From NCBI RefSeq assembly GCF_002911015.1, contig NZ_KZ626877.1:1-64000 (forward strand): DNA of 64,000 nucleotides, given 5' to 3'. Positions within the stretch are counted from its first letter, which is position 1, and every line of letters begins with the position of its first letter. Source of the DNA: Streptomyces populi. GTDB lineage: Bacteria > Actinomycetota > Actinomycetes > Streptomycetales > Streptomycetaceae. The notes under the pieces are model-generated. The model did not search any database, was not told where the DNA came from, and was given only the letters and a program-made list of their open reading frames with translations. Both the position numbers and the translations under genes were made by a program. Of this stretch, positions 25,357 through 34,621 are shown in pieces.

Positions 25357-26124
25357 ATGGCGGCCACCCAGGTCCTCAAGTCGGAGTGGACGAAGATCCG
25401 GTCCGTGTCGTCCACGGTGTGGACGCTGAGTCTCGCGGCGGTCGTCACGATCGCGCTGGGCCTGCTCATCTCGGTCCTCTCGAACAACGAGTGGGACAAC
25501 ATGAGCTCGCGGGACCGGCTGACCTTCGACCCGACGTTCATCAGCTTCGCGGGCATGACCCTCGGCCAGCTCGCGATGATCGTGTTCGGGGTGCTCGTCG
25601 TCGGCAACGAGTACAGCACCGGCATGATCCGCACCTCGCTCTCGGCGGTCCCCCAGCGCGGCACCTTCCTCTTCAGCAAGGTCACGGTGGCGGCCGCGCT
25701 CGCCCTGGCCGTCGGCATGGTCACCAGCTTCATCACGTTCTTCGTGGGCCAGGCGGCGCTCGGCACGCACAGGACGTCGATCGGCGATCCGGGGGTGCTG
25801 CGCGCGGTGATCGGCGGGGGGCTCTACATGACGCTCATCGCCGTCTTCTCGATGGGGGTCGCGGCGATGCTGCGCTCCCCGATGCTCTCGCTCGGCATCC
25901 TGATGCCGTTCTTCTTCCTGATCTCCAACATCCTGGGCGCCGTGTCCGCGACCAAGAAGGTCGGCCGCTACCTCCCCGACCAGGCCGGCAGCCGGATCCT
26001 CCGGGTGGTGACCCCGCTCGACGACACCCCCTACGGTCCCTGGGGCGGCCTCGGCATCATGGTGCTGTGGGTGGCCGCGGCCCTGGCCGGCGGCTACGCG
26101 CTGCTCAAGAGACGGGACGCGTAG
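25357..26124 (+). CDS. ABC-2 type permease
   Basis: A 255-residue membrane protein with six hydrophobic segments. It starts with the family opening LKSEWTKIRSVSSTVWTL and carries the conserved GNEYSTGMIRTSLSAVPQR before segment 3. It forms the membrane half of the exporter with the ATPase immediately upstream. The ATG at 25357 is chosen because upstream in-frame codons overlap the ATPase. Confidence 0.9.
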   Translation: MAATQVLKSEWTKIRSVSSTVWTLSLAAVVTIALGLLISVLSNNEWDNMSSRDRLTFDPTFISFAGMTLGQLAMIVFGVLVVGNEYSTGMIRTSLSAVPQRGTFLFSKVTVAAALALAVGMVTSFITFFVGQAALGTHRTSIGDPGVLRAVIGGGLYMTLIAVFSMGVAAMLRSPMLSLGILMPFFFLISNILGAVSATKKVGRYLPDQAGSRILRVVTPLDDTPYGPWGGLGIMVLWVAAALAGGYALLKRRDA

Positions 26125-26438
26125 GACGCGGCCCCGGGGCCTCGGGAACCGGCCGGACGGCGGCCGCGCGGGGGTCTTCCGCCGTCCGGCGATTCCCCGC
26201 CGGGCCGGCCCCGGGTTTTCCGCCGGCGCCCGGACGCGAATTCCCTTTCCCTCCCGACCAGGAAAGACGGGTACCTGACAGGACATCCGTACGAAACTCT
26301 GCCCTCTACTGGATCTTTCACCGGCCGATGGTCTCGGCTTTACTTTCCCTTGAGTGGAACCGTCGGCGCCCGGATATCCTCCTAACCCTTACGGGGGCGT
26401 GCGCCCCGACGTCCTGAACCTTTCGATGGGTGCGGAGA
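26125..26438. promoter_or_regulatory. Intergenic region with promoter of the second exporter
   Basis: This 314-bp interval holds no gene. The right half is relatively AT-rich. A GGAAC (26357) followed after about 16–17 bp by TATCCT resembles an extracytoplasmic-function sigma promoter, and TTGAGT…TATCCT could be read as a weak housekeeping promoter. Both readings are tentative. Confidence 0.3.
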
Positions 26439-27704
26439 ATGATCGAGGCAGTCGGCCTGACGAAGCGCTACGGCGCCAAGACGGCCGTGTACAACCTTTC
26501 CTTCCAGGTCCGGCCGGGCGCCGTGACCGGTTTCCTCGGGCCCAACGGCTCGGGCAAGTCGACGACGATGCGCATGATCCTCGGCCTCGACAACCCGACC
26601 TCCGGGCAGGTGACGATCGGCGGCTTCCCCTACCGCAGGCTGCCGAACGCGCCCCGCCAGGTCGGCGCGCTCCTCGACGCCAAGGCCGTCCACGGCGGCC
26701 GGAGCGCCCGCAACCACCTGCTGAGCCTGGCCCAGCTGTCGGGCATCCCGGCCCGCCGCGTGGACGAGGTGCTCGGTGTCGTCGGCCTCCAGGACGTGGC
26801 GAAGAAGCGCTCCAAGGGCTTCTCGCTCGGCATGGGCCAGCGCCTCGGCATCGCCGCCGCGCTCCTCGGCGACCCCCAGGTGCTGCTCTTCGACGAGCCG
26901 GTCAACGGTCTCGACCCCGAGGGCATCCTGTGGGTGCGCAACCTGATGAAGTCCCTCGCCGCGGAGGGCCGCACGGTCTTCGTCTCCTCGCACCTCATGA
27001 GCGAGATGGCGCTGACCGCCGACCACCTCATCGTGATCGGCCGCGGCCAGCTCCTCGCCGACCAGAGCATCAAGGACTTCATCTCGCACAACTCGGCCGA
27101 CTTCGCCCGGGTGCGCACGCCCGACACCGAGCCGCAGCAGCGCGAGAAGCTGACCGCCGCGCTGACCGAGGCCGGCGGCCAGGTGCTGCCCGAGCAGGAC
27201 GGCGCGCTGCGCGTCACCGGACTGCCGCTCCCCCGCATCAGCGACCTCGCGCACTCGGCCGACGTGCGGCTGTGGGAGCTGTCGCCGCACCAGGCCTCGC
27301 TGGAGGAGGCGTACATGCGGATGACGCAGGGCGCCGTCGACTACCGCTCGACCGTCGACCAGAAGGCCGGGCTCCAGCAGCAGCTGCCGCCGGGCGCCGT
27401 GCCGCCGCCGCAGCAGCTGCCGGTGGCGGGCCAGGGCCAGCCCGGCTGGTACGCGCCGCTGCCGCCCCAGCAGGGCGGGCAGCCCTTCGCCATGCCGCAG
27501 GCCGGGCCCTACGGCGCTCCCGGGGCCCCCGGAGCGGGCGCTCCCGGCCCGTACGGCGCTCCGGCCGCCCCCGGCACCGCGGACGTCAACCCGTACGCCC
27601 AGGCCCCCGCGAGCACCCCGGCGCCCGCACCCGAAGCCGCGCCCGAGTCCGCACCCACGCCCGCGCCCGCCGCCGACCTGACCAAGCCCGAGGACGCCCG
27701 ATGA
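26439..27704 (+). CDS. ABC transporter ATP-binding protein with Pro/Ala-rich tail
   Basis: A 421-residue paralogue of the ATPase at 24368. Same motifs: GPNGSGKST, SLGMGQRLGIA, QVLLFDEPVNGLDPEG and VSSHLMSE. It differs by a C-terminal low-complexity extension of about 110 residues (from LQQQLPPGAVPPPQQ on), rich in Pro, Gly, Ala and Gln, which may be a disordered tether. An in-frame GTG at 26430 would add three residues; the ATG at 26439 is chosen by analogy to the paralogue. The stop codon overlaps the permease start (ATGA). Confidence 0.9.
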   Translation: MIEAVGLTKRYGAKTAVYNLSFQVRPGAVTGFLGPNGSGKSTTMRMILGLDNPTSGQVTIGGFPYRRLPNAPRQVGALLDAKAVHGGRSARNHLLSLAQLSGIPARRVDEVLGVVGLQDVAKKRSKGFSLGMGQRLGIAAALLGDPQVLLFDEPVNGLDPEGILWVRNLMKSLAAEGRTVFVSSHLMSEMALTADHLIVIGRGQLLADQSIKDFISHNSADFARVRTPDTEPQQREKLTAALTEAGGQVLPEQDGALRVTGLPLPRISDLAHSADVRLWELSPHQASLEEAYMRMTQGAVDYRSTVDQKAGLQQQLPPGAVPPPQQLPVAGQGQPGWYAPLPPQQGGQPFAMPQAGPYGAPGAPGAGAPGPYGAPAAPGTADVNPYAQAPASTPAPAPEAAPESAPTPAPAADLTKPEDAR

Positions 27705-28549
27705 GCACGCCCCAGCCCCCGATGCCGCAGCAGACCGCCGCTGCCCCCGACTGGCAGGCGGCGCCCGGCGCTTCGTACACCTCGCCGATCCCCGTCACCC
27801 GCACCCACCTCGGACACGCGCTCCACTCCGAGTGGACGAAGATCAAGTCGGTGCGCTCCACGATGTGGACGCTCGGCACCTTCCTGCTCCTGGTGATCGG
27901 CATCGGCTTCCTGGTCGCCGTGCAGACCACGGACGAGGACTTCGGGGACGTCCCGTTCACGGTCCCCGCGTTCATCGGGCTGCTGCTCGGCCAGCTCTGC
28001 CTGCTCACGCTGGGCGTCCTGGTGGTCTCCTCCGAGTACGGCACGGGCATGATCCGCACGACGTTCACGGCCTCGCCGCAGCGGCACCGGGTGCTCGCCG
28101 CCAAGCTGATCATCTTCTTCGCGGTCGCGTTCACCGTCTCGGCGTTCGCGATCGGGCTCGTCGGCCTGTTCACGTCGAGCCTGCACAGCAGCGACGCCTC
28201 CGAGGTCCCGTGGACCGGCACCGTCTTCATGGGCGCGCTGTACGTCTCGCTGCTCGGCATGCTCTCGCTCGCCGTCGGCTCGATGCTGCGCCACTCCGCG
28301 GGCGCGATCACCACGATGCTCGGCGTCGTGCTGCTGCCCTCGATCCTGCCCGCGTTCCTCATGATGTCCGACACCCTGCGGACCATCGGCGAGAAGATGC
28401 AGGAGTACGCCGCCATCAGCTCCCTCGCACGGGTCTTCCGGCTGGACAGCGAGAGCGGCAACGGCGGCGCCCAGCTCGGTCTGCTCGCCGGGGTCACCGC
28501 GGCGGCCATCGTCGCCGCCTTCGTGCTCCTGGAGCGCCGGGACGTGTGA
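27701..28549 (+). CDS. ABC-2 type permease
   Basis: A 282-residue partner of the preceding ATPase, translationally coupled to it. A Pro/Gln/Ala-rich cytoplasmic N-terminus of about 45 residues precedes LHSEWTKIKSVRSTMWTL and six membrane segments. The conserved SSEYGTGMIRTTFTASPQR is present. The N-terminal extension is absent from the first permease and mirrors the extension on its own ATPase. Confidence 0.9.
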   Translation: MSTPQPPMPQQTAAAPDWQAAPGASYTSPIPVTRTHLGHALHSEWTKIKSVRSTMWTLGTFLLLVIGIGFLVAVQTTDEDFGDVPFTVPAFIGLLLGQLCLLTLGVLVVSSEYGTGMIRTTFTASPQRHRVLAAKLIIFFAVAFTVSAFAIGLVGLFTSSLHSSDASEVPWTGTVFMGALYVSLLGMLSLAVGSMLRHSAGAITTMLGVVLLPSILPAFLMMSDTLRTIGEKMQEYAAISSLARVFRLDSESGNGGAQLGLLAGVTAAAIVAAFVLLERRDV

Positions 28550-28595
28550 CGGCCGCGCCCGTCCCGCCCCTTGGGGCCGGCCGGGCCGAAGTCGC

Positions 28596-28928
28596 CTAGA
28601 ACCTGGGCGCGTTACGGGACCGCTGCACCCGCGAGGTGCGGCGGTCCTTCGCGTTCCAGCAGGCCTTGTGCCAGTGCCGCCGCTCGTCGACGCCCGAGTG
28701 CTCCGGCCAGGCCACCACGTGCGGCACCCCGGAGGGGATCAACTGGTCGCAGCCGGGGCAGCGGTAGGTCTTTCCCTGCGCGCTCGCGCCCGCCACATGA
28801 CGCACGCTCCAGTCGTCGCCCTGCCAGCTCTCCGTGGACTGCCAGCCCCCGTAACGGTCCGACGAGTCCTCCTCGGGGCTCCTGCCGGACGAGCCGGCGT
28901 CCTTCGGACGGTTGCGACGCGGGGACAC
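28596..28928 (-). CDS. Small Cys/His zinc-binding-type protein, hypothetical
   Basis: A 110-residue basic protein conserved in streptomycetes, often labelled ATP/GTP-binding without proof. CPGCDQLI and HWHKACW (CxxC…HxHxxxC) suggest a single zinc site. The first 50 residues are charged and probably disordered. The GTG at 28928 (SPRRNRPKD) is preferred over 28940 because GAGGTG stands at good spacing before it. It converges with the exporter operon and is divergent from the luciferase-like gene. Confidence 0.75.
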   Translation of the reverse strand: MSPRRNRPKDAGSSGRSPEEDSSDRYGGWQSTESWQGDDWSVRHVAGASAQGKTYRCPGCDQLIPSGVPHVVAWPEHSGVDERRHWHKACWNAKDRRTSRVQRSRNAPRF

Positions 28929-29171
28929 GGGACACCTCACGGAGCTATACAGGGAGCAGGGGCCGACTCCAGCCTACGCGGGACGCACACGGGTACGCGT
29001 ACACCGCCAACCCGCACAGATCCCCCTTCGGACAGCCCTCGGACGGCCTTCGGGCAGCCCAATTCCCAGACAATCCGCAAATCTCTCCGCAAGGCCGTGT
29101 CTTCGGCACGTGTCAGGCGGTTATGCCGGGTGGGGGAGCTCCGTGTCGGAGCCGAGGAAGCAGGAAGTTCG

Positions 29172-30200
29172 ATGCACGTTGGAAGTTTTGTACTGGCTGC
29201 CCAGTTCCCTGGGCAGGGCCAGGGCGAGGCCCTGCACCGCGCGGTGCGGTCGGCCGAGGTCGCCGAGGAGGCCGGGCTCGACGCGGTCTGGCTGGCCGAA
29301 CACCACTTCGTGCCGTACGGGACATGCCCGTCGGCCGTCACGCTCGCCGCGTACCTGCTCGGCCGCACCGACCGGATCCGCGTCGGCACGGCGGTCAGCG
29401 TGCTGCCCACCGTCCACCCCGTGGCGCTCGGCGAGCAGGCCGCCCTGCTGCACCTCACGTCCGGCGGACGGTTCTCGCTGGGGGTCGGCCGCGGTGGTCC
29501 GTGGGTCGACCTGGAGGTCTTCGGGGCGGGCCTCGCGGCGTACGAGACGGGGTTCCCGGAGTCGCTCGACCTGCTCCTCCGCTGGCTGCGCGAGCCGTCC
29601 GTCGCCGGCACCTCCGAGCGGTTCCCGTTCCGTGAAGTCCCCGTCGTGCCCCGCCCGTCGGAGGCGCTGAGCGGCGCTCCGGGGCCCGAGGTCGTCGTGG
29701 CGTGCACCTCACCGGCCAGCGTCCGGCTCGCCGCCGAACGCGGGCTGCCGATGCTTCTCGGCATGCACGTCGGGGACGAGGAGAAGGCCGAAATGGTCGC
29801 GCTGTGGCGGCGGCACGCGCGTGCGGCGGGCCGCCCGGCGGACGAGATCCGCGCGGCCGCCCATGTCTCCGCCGGCGTCTGCCAGATCGCGGACCGCCGC
29901 ACCGACGCCGTCGAGACGCTCGTCAAGGCGATGCCGGGCTGGCTGAAGCAGGGACTGGACGCCCATGTGACGGTCGACGGCCGCGTGCGCTCGATGCGGG
30001 ACCCGGTGGCGTACACCGAACTGCTCTGCGGACTGCACCCGGTGGGCACCCCGCGCCTGTGCGCCGACCGGCTCGCGGCGACCTCGGAGCGGACCGGCAT
30101 CGGACGGTTCGCCCTGCTCGTCGAGGGTTCGGGCGACCTGGCGGCGACCGAGGAGAACGTACGGCGGCTCGGGGCCGAGGTGCTGCCCCAGCTCAGGTGA
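29172..30200 (+). CDS. LLM class flavin-dependent oxidoreductase
   Basis: A 342-residue luciferase-like monooxygenase with a TIM barrel that uses FMN (or F420). It opens with the pattern MHVGSFVLAAQFPGQ; conserved stretches are DAVWLAEHHF, RIRVGTAVSVLPTVHPV and GRFSLGVGRGG. The substrate is unknown. GGAAG upstream of the ATG supports the start. The 230 bp upstream of it contain the divergent promoters and no gene. Confidence 0.88.
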   Translation: MHVGSFVLAAQFPGQGQGEALHRAVRSAEVAEEAGLDAVWLAEHHFVPYGTCPSAVTLAAYLLGRTDRIRVGTAVSVLPTVHPVALGEQAALLHLTSGGRFSLGVGRGGPWVDLEVFGAGLAAYETGFPESLDLLLRWLREPSVAGTSERFPFREVPVVPRPSEALSGAPGPEVVVACTSPASVRLAAERGLPMLLGMHVGDEEKAEMVALWRRHARAAGRPADEIRAAAHVSAGVCQIADRRTDAVETLVKAMPGWLKQGLDAHVTVDGRVRSMRDPVAYTELLCGLHPVGTPRLCADRLAATSERTGIGRFALLVEGSGDLAATEENVRRLGAEVLPQLR

Positions 30201-30304
30201 CCGCGCGGCGTCCGGCCCGACGGGCCGGACACACGGGGAGCTTGCCGCCCCAGTACCAATGCACCTCCCGCGGACGGAGCGGCAAGCAATGCGGCATCAG
30301 TGCG

Positions 30305-30697
30305 TCAGCAGTCCCTGAACTCCGGGGACTGGTTGAGCAGCTGACTGCGGACCGAGGTGAAGCGTGCCAGCGTGTCGTCCACCGAGTCGTCCAGTGGGAA
30401 CACCGCCACCCGGTGGCAGTTCTGGAAGGCCAGCCGCACTCCGAAGTGCCGCTGCAGCGCGCCGCGTATCGCGTCACTCGCGAGCGCACGCAGCAGCTGG
30501 CCACGTGCCTGCTCGTCCGGCGGGGGCGTCTGGTTGTCGGCGAACGTGCCGCCGTCCACCTTCAGCTGGGCCACCAGGGAGCTGATCATCTCCCACGCGT
30601 AGGGCAGGGAGGTCCGGACGCAGTCGACGAATTCAGCTTCATCGACCTCGCCTCGCTCGGCCTGTTGGAGTAGGGCCGGTGAGACGTCGAGCGACAT
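30305..30697 (-). CDS. Conserved hypothetical protein (SCO5389-like)
   Basis: A 130-residue soluble, mildly acidic helical protein conserved in streptomycetes at this locus; I know of no function. It contains the pattern SLPYAWEMISSLVAQLKV and ends SQLLNQSPEFRDC. The start is fixed by a strong ribosome site (GAGGAG, 5 nt before ATG). It is flanked by the oxidoreductase gene (convergent) and nucS (divergent). Confidence 0.75.
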   Translation of the reverse strand: MSLDVSPALLQQAERGEVDEAEFVDCVRTSLPYAWEMISSLVAQLKVDGGTFADNQTPPPDEQARGQLLRALASDAIRGALQRHFGVRLAFQNCHRVAVFPLDDSVDDTLARFTSVRSQLLNQSPEFRDC

Positions 30698-31050
30698 GGG
30701 TACTCCTCTCGCACCCCCATACCTCGGGGGTTGCCGGACAGGGACGGGGGTCGCGATATCGAACACGCTGAGTACATGTATCGCGACCTCCCGTTCATAC
30801 GGTAAGCATCGGCAGGTAACGGCACCAGGAGAATGGGCACATGGCGAACAGCCGGTAGGCCGACAATCGGCCACGGAGGAACGGGGAACCTTCAGGATCA
30901 ATGGGGTGACCCGCGAAAACGCCGACCGGGCGGGGCGACGGCGACCCGGGGAACAAATGGGGCGAACCGCCAGTTCCTCCTCGGGTCCCGCCTTGGGGGA
31001 CGGGCGGAAGAATCGCGTGCACCACCGCCGGTCGAGTAGCGTTGCCGACC

Positions 31051-31722
31051 ATGCGTCTCGTCATTGCCCGCTGTTCCGTGGACTACGCGGGCCGGCTCAC
31101 CGCCCATCTCCCGTCGGCCCCCCGCCTGATCCTCGTGAAGGCGGACGGCAGCGTCTCGATCCACGCGGACGACCGGGCCTACAAGCCCCTCAACTGGATG
31201 TCGCCGCCCTGCACACTGAAGGAGGGGTCCGGCGACGACGAAGGTGTCTGGACCGTCATCAACAAGGCGGGCGAGAAGCTCATCATCACGATGGAGGAGA
31301 TCCTCCACGACTCCTCGCACGAACTCGGCGTGGACCCCGGCCTGATCAAGGACGGCGTGGAAGCGCACCTCCAGGAGCTGCTCGCCGACCGCATCGAGAC
31401 CCTCGGCGAGGGCTACACGCTCATCCGCCGCGAGTACATGACGGCCATCGGCCCGGTCGACATCCTGTGCCGGGACGCCGAGGGGCGGACCGTCGCCGTG
31501 GAGATCAAGCGCCGCGGCGAGATCGACGGCGTCGAGCAGCTCACGCGCTATCTGGAGCTGCTGAACCGCGACCCGCACCTCGCGCCGGTCCGCGGCGTCT
31601 TCGCCGCCCAGGAGATCAAGCCGCAGGCACGCGTCCTCGCCACCGACCGCGGCATCGGCTGCACGGTCCTGGACTACGACGCCCTGCGCGGCATCGAGGA
31701 CGACAAGCTGCGGCTGTTCTGA
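31051..31722 (+). CDS. nucS: Mismatch-specific endonuclease NucS/EndoMS
   Basis: A 223-residue enzyme that cuts both strands at G-T, G-G and T-T mismatches and provides the non-canonical mismatch repair of actinobacteria, which lack MutS/MutL. The nuclease site is visible as Asp137 (PVDILC), Glu151 and Lys153 (VAVEIKRRG). The extreme C-terminus DDKLRLF is the beta-clamp-binding tail. The ATG at 31051 has no Shine-Dalgarno; a TAGCGT motif about 9 nt upstream suggests a leaderless transcript. Confidence 0.95.
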   Translation: MRLVIARCSVDYAGRLTAHLPSAPRLILVKADGSVSIHADDRAYKPLNWMSPPCTLKEGSGDDEGVWTVINKAGEKLIITMEEILHDSSHELGVDPGLIKDGVEAHLQELLADRIETLGEGYTLIRREYMTAIGPVDILCRDAEGRTVAVEIKRRGEIDGVEQLTRYLELLNRDPHLAPVRGVFAAQEIKPQARVLATDRGIGCTVLDYDALRGIEDDKLRLF

Positions 31723-31744
31723 GCCCCTCGGGTTCGTATACGGC

Positions 31745-31778
31745 AGAGGGCCGGGTCCGACGTCGGACCCGGCCCTCT
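31745..31778. terminator. Bidirectional terminator: 34-bp perfect palindrome
   Basis: A 17-bp arm beginning AGAGGGCCGGGTCC is followed directly by its exact complement, between the convergent ends of nucS and the large NTPase gene. It should stop transcription from both sides. Confidence 0.8.
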
Positions 31779-31822
31779 CCCCGCTCTCCGTGCGGTCCGG
31801 CCGTACGTCCGGACCGCCGCGG

Positions 31823-34354
31823 TCAGATCACCGTGCCGCTCGGCGACGAGCCGGCGGAGCCGGTGCCCGCCGGTGCGCTGCCGGCCGACGTGCGCGGCGC
31901 ACCGGTCCCCACCGGGCCGCTCGCGGAGTCGGAGGTGTCCGGGCTCGACGACGAACTGGCCGGCGGTGGCGTGGAGGGCGAAGAGCTCGTCGGCTTCGAG
32001 GAGGACACGGGGGCCGAAGGGGTCGACGGCTTCGGGGACGAGGACGGCCTGTGCGTGGGCGACTTCGACGGCGACGCGGACGGCGACTTCGAGGGCTTGG
32101 CCGTGCCGGTGCGCGTCGGGCTCGGCTCACCGGACGGCCGGCGGCTCGCGGTGGCCGAGGGCGTCGGATCGTCCGAGGTGCCGTACGTGCCGTCGGCGCC
32201 CGGGTCGGTGGGTGTGGCCACGGCGCCGGGAGAGGAGTCGTCGCCCTTCTTCGGCGTGTCCGCGCCCAGGCTGTCGTCCTGGGCGTCCTGGGTGACCGAC
32301 GGGTTGACGCCGACCTTCTCCGAGGGGGTCTCGTCGTCGTGCTGCGAGGTCACGCCGAGGGCCACCACCGTCCCGAGGACGGCGACGAGGAGCGCGCCCG
32401 CGCCCGCGGCCACCAGGTTGCGCCTGGCGCCGGTGACCAGGCGCCCCGCGACGCCCTTCGTCCCGGCCTCGGGAATGCCGGAGCTGCCCGGATGGGCGAG
32501 CACCGTGACGGTGTCGCCCGAGGGGTCGCTCCGGGAGAAGAGGGCCGGTACGCCGCCGGGAGGCGACGCCGACTCCTCGCGGCGCGCGTCGGGCACCTCC
32601 TCGCCCGCCGGGGTGTGCCCGCCGGTGAGTTGCAGGGTCCCGGAGCGGTCGGTGACCAGCGCGAGGGCGCGGCGGCCGACGGTGGTGCCGCGCTTGTCGG
32701 CGAGCTCGCCGCGCATGGCGACGGCGGCCTCCAGCTCGGCGCGGGCCCGGTCCAACTGGTGCCCGCAGAGCGCGAGGACGCCCAACTCGTGGTGGAAGTA
32801 GGCCTGTTCGCCGATGTCGCCGGCCAGCTCGGAGGCCTCGACGCCGAGGCGCAGGACGCGCTCCCAGGCGCTCCAGTGCAGCCCGGAGGCGAAGGCGGGC
32901 GCGGCCGTGCGGGCGAGCCGGACGGAGACGGCGTCCTCGTCCTCCTCGTCCAGCGGGGCGGTGGTGACCGGGACGAGCACGTCCAGGGCGGCGAGCACCG
33001 CGTCGGCCTCGGCGCAGACCCGCTCCGGGGTGACCGAGGGGTGTCCGGCCCACCAGGTGTAGTGCCGGGCGGCGGCGAGCGCGCTCTCCTGGAGGGTGTC
33101 CGCGTATCCGGAGGCCTCCAGCTGGGCCCGCACCCCGGCGGCGAGCCGGTAGCGGGAGCCGACCGGGGAGACGAGCGCGGAGCCCGCGAGCTCGGCGAGC
33201 GCGGCGTCGGCGTGGGTGTCGCCCACGAGCGCGGGCAGATGGGCCTGGTGGGGCACCTCGCCGCCGAGCGCGACGGCGAAGCGCAGGGTGGCGCGCGCCG
33301 ACTCGCTCAGCCGGGAGGCGAGCAGCGCGGCGGGCGCGGCGCCCTCGGCGAGGGAGGGCAGCGGCAGGTCGGCGCCGTCGCCGGTCGCGAAGGACACGTC
33401 GGCGGGGGCCTCCTGGAAGACCCCGTAGTCGTCGAACGCCTCCTCGCCGGCCTGCCGCCGGTCGCGCTGCCTCAGCAGCGCTCCGGCCTGTATGAAGCGC
33501 AGGGGCAGTCCCTCGGACTCGAACCAGAGGTCGCCCGCCCAGTTCGCCTCGTCCTCGCTCAGGACGCGTCCGACGGCGCGCTCCAGCAGTTCGAGACCAC
33601 CGCTGCGGTCGAGGCCGCCGAGGACGACCTCCTCGAGCTCGGCACCGGCGGACGGGGCCGGCACGTCGGGGGTGGCGGCTATCACGAAGGCGCACTCGGG
33701 GGTGGCGTCGAGCAGCACGTCGAGGTCGCCGCCGCCGATCTCCGCGTCGTCGAGGACGACGACCGCTCCGATCTCGCGGACGAGCCGGAGCAGTTCGTCG
33801 TGGTCCGGGCGGTACAGGGGGGCTTCGTAGACGGCGGCGAAGAGGTCGTGCAGCACGTCGCTCGCGGTGCGCCCGTAGCCGGAGAGGCGGACGACGCCGT
33901 CGGGCGCGAGGTCCGCGCAGTCCTCGGCGACGGCGTCCAGCAGGACGGTGCGGCCCGATCCGGAGGGGCCGGTGAGGCGTACCGAGTGCCCGCGCGCGAG
34001 GAGGCGTACGAGCCGCTCACGCTCCTCGTGGCGTTCGAGGAGCGGCACCCGGGGCAGCGCCGGGCCGGGCGGGGCGGGCGGACGGGCCGCCCGGTCCAGT
34101 TCGGCACGGGCGGCGGCGTCGTGCTTGACGGGCGGCTGCGGCCGCTCGTGCGGCGGGCAGTTCTCGATCTCGCTGCCGTCGACGGGGTTGACGGTGAGCG
34201 CGAATTCGCCGGTGACGAGCCTGACCGTGCGGACGGGCGCGGGTTTGTGCTGTCCGAGGTCGGCCGCGAGCGGGTCTCGCGGCGGGCGCGGGCGGGACAC
34301 CTGGCCGTCGTCCTCGTGGCCGTACTCCTCGGGTCCCCGGTTGATCGGGTCCAT
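31823..34354 (-). CDS. Membrane-anchored P-loop NTPase with extracytoplasmic Ser/Pro/Thr tail
   Basis: An 843-residue protein. A disordered N-terminus (about 100 residues) is followed by an AAA/NB-ARC-like ATPase with Walker A GPSGSGRTVLLDAV and a Walker B-like AVVVLDDAEI. Helical repeats follow (to about residue 590), then one membrane helix (about 644–668, NLVAAGAGALLVAVLGTVVALGV) and a 175-residue tail of Ser, Pro, Thr and Lys. The helical ATPase part resembles LuxR/SARP-type STAND proteins but has no DNA-binding domain. Function unknown; sensing or wall-spanning signalling is possible. The ATG at 34354 is chosen for its position relative to the upstream inverted repeat. Confidence 0.8.
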   Translation of the reverse strand: MDPINRGPEEYGHEDDGQVSRPRPPRDPLAADLGQHKPAPVRTVRLVTGEFALTVNPVDGSEIENCPPHERPQPPVKHDAAARAELDRAARPPAPPGPALPRVPLLERHEERERLVRLLARGHSVRLTGPSGSGRTVLLDAVAEDCADLAPDGVVRLSGYGRTASDVLHDLFAAVYEAPLYRPDHDELLRLVREIGAVVVLDDAEIGGGDLDVLLDATPECAFVIAATPDVPAPSAGAELEEVVLGGLDRSGGLELLERAVGRVLSEDEANWAGDLWFESEGLPLRFIQAGALLRQRDRRQAGEEAFDDYGVFQEAPADVSFATGDGADLPLPSLAEGAAPAALLASRLSESARATLRFAVALGGEVPHQAHLPALVGDTHADAALAELAGSALVSPVGSRYRLAAGVRAQLEASGYADTLQESALAAARHYTWWAGHPSVTPERVCAEADAVLAALDVLVPVTTAPLDEEDEDAVSVRLARTAAPAFASGLHWSAWERVLRLGVEASELAGDIGEQAYFHHELGVLALCGHQLDRARAELEAAVAMRGELADKRGTTVGRRALALVTDRSGTLQLTGGHTPAGEEVPDARREESASPPGGVPALFSRSDPSGDTVTVLAHPGSSGIPEAGTKGVAGRLVTGARRNLVAAGAGALLVAVLGTVVALGVTSQHDDETPSEKVGVNPSVTQDAQDDSLGADTPKKGDDSSPGAVATPTDPGADGTYGTSDDPTPSATASRRPSGEPSPTRTGTAKPSKSPSASPSKSPTHRPSSSPKPSTPSAPVSSSKPTSSSPSTPPPASSSSSPDTSDSASGPVGTGAPRTSAGSAPAGTGSAGSSPSGTVI

Positions 34355-34442
34355 GTTCCAAGCCCCCCAAAAGCGTCGTGTGCCGATGCCCTCCCGGCCT
34401 GGCTGCACAGCGCTTGGTCGCTTCTGGTCCGGTGCCCGCTCG

Positions 34443-34474
34443 TAGGGTTTCGATCGGCGGGCAGCCGAACCCTA
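34443..34474. promoter_or_regulatory. Inverted repeat upstream of the NTPase gene
   Basis: TAGGGTT and AACCCTA arms are separated by 18 nt, about 90–120 bp upstream of the NTPase start. The 267-bp intergenic stretch 34355–34621 contains no gene. The repeat may be an operator. Confidence 0.3.
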
Positions 34475-34621
34475 AACCTTCGCACAGTATCCATGAACAG
34501 GCGGGGTACCACGCCGTCCGAACCGTCACGGCTTCATGAGGATTGTGCACGTGGCACGCCCGGTGCGCCCGATCGGGACGCGTGCGCGGTCGCGCGTGCG
34601 GAGCGTCGGGGAACGCTCAGG

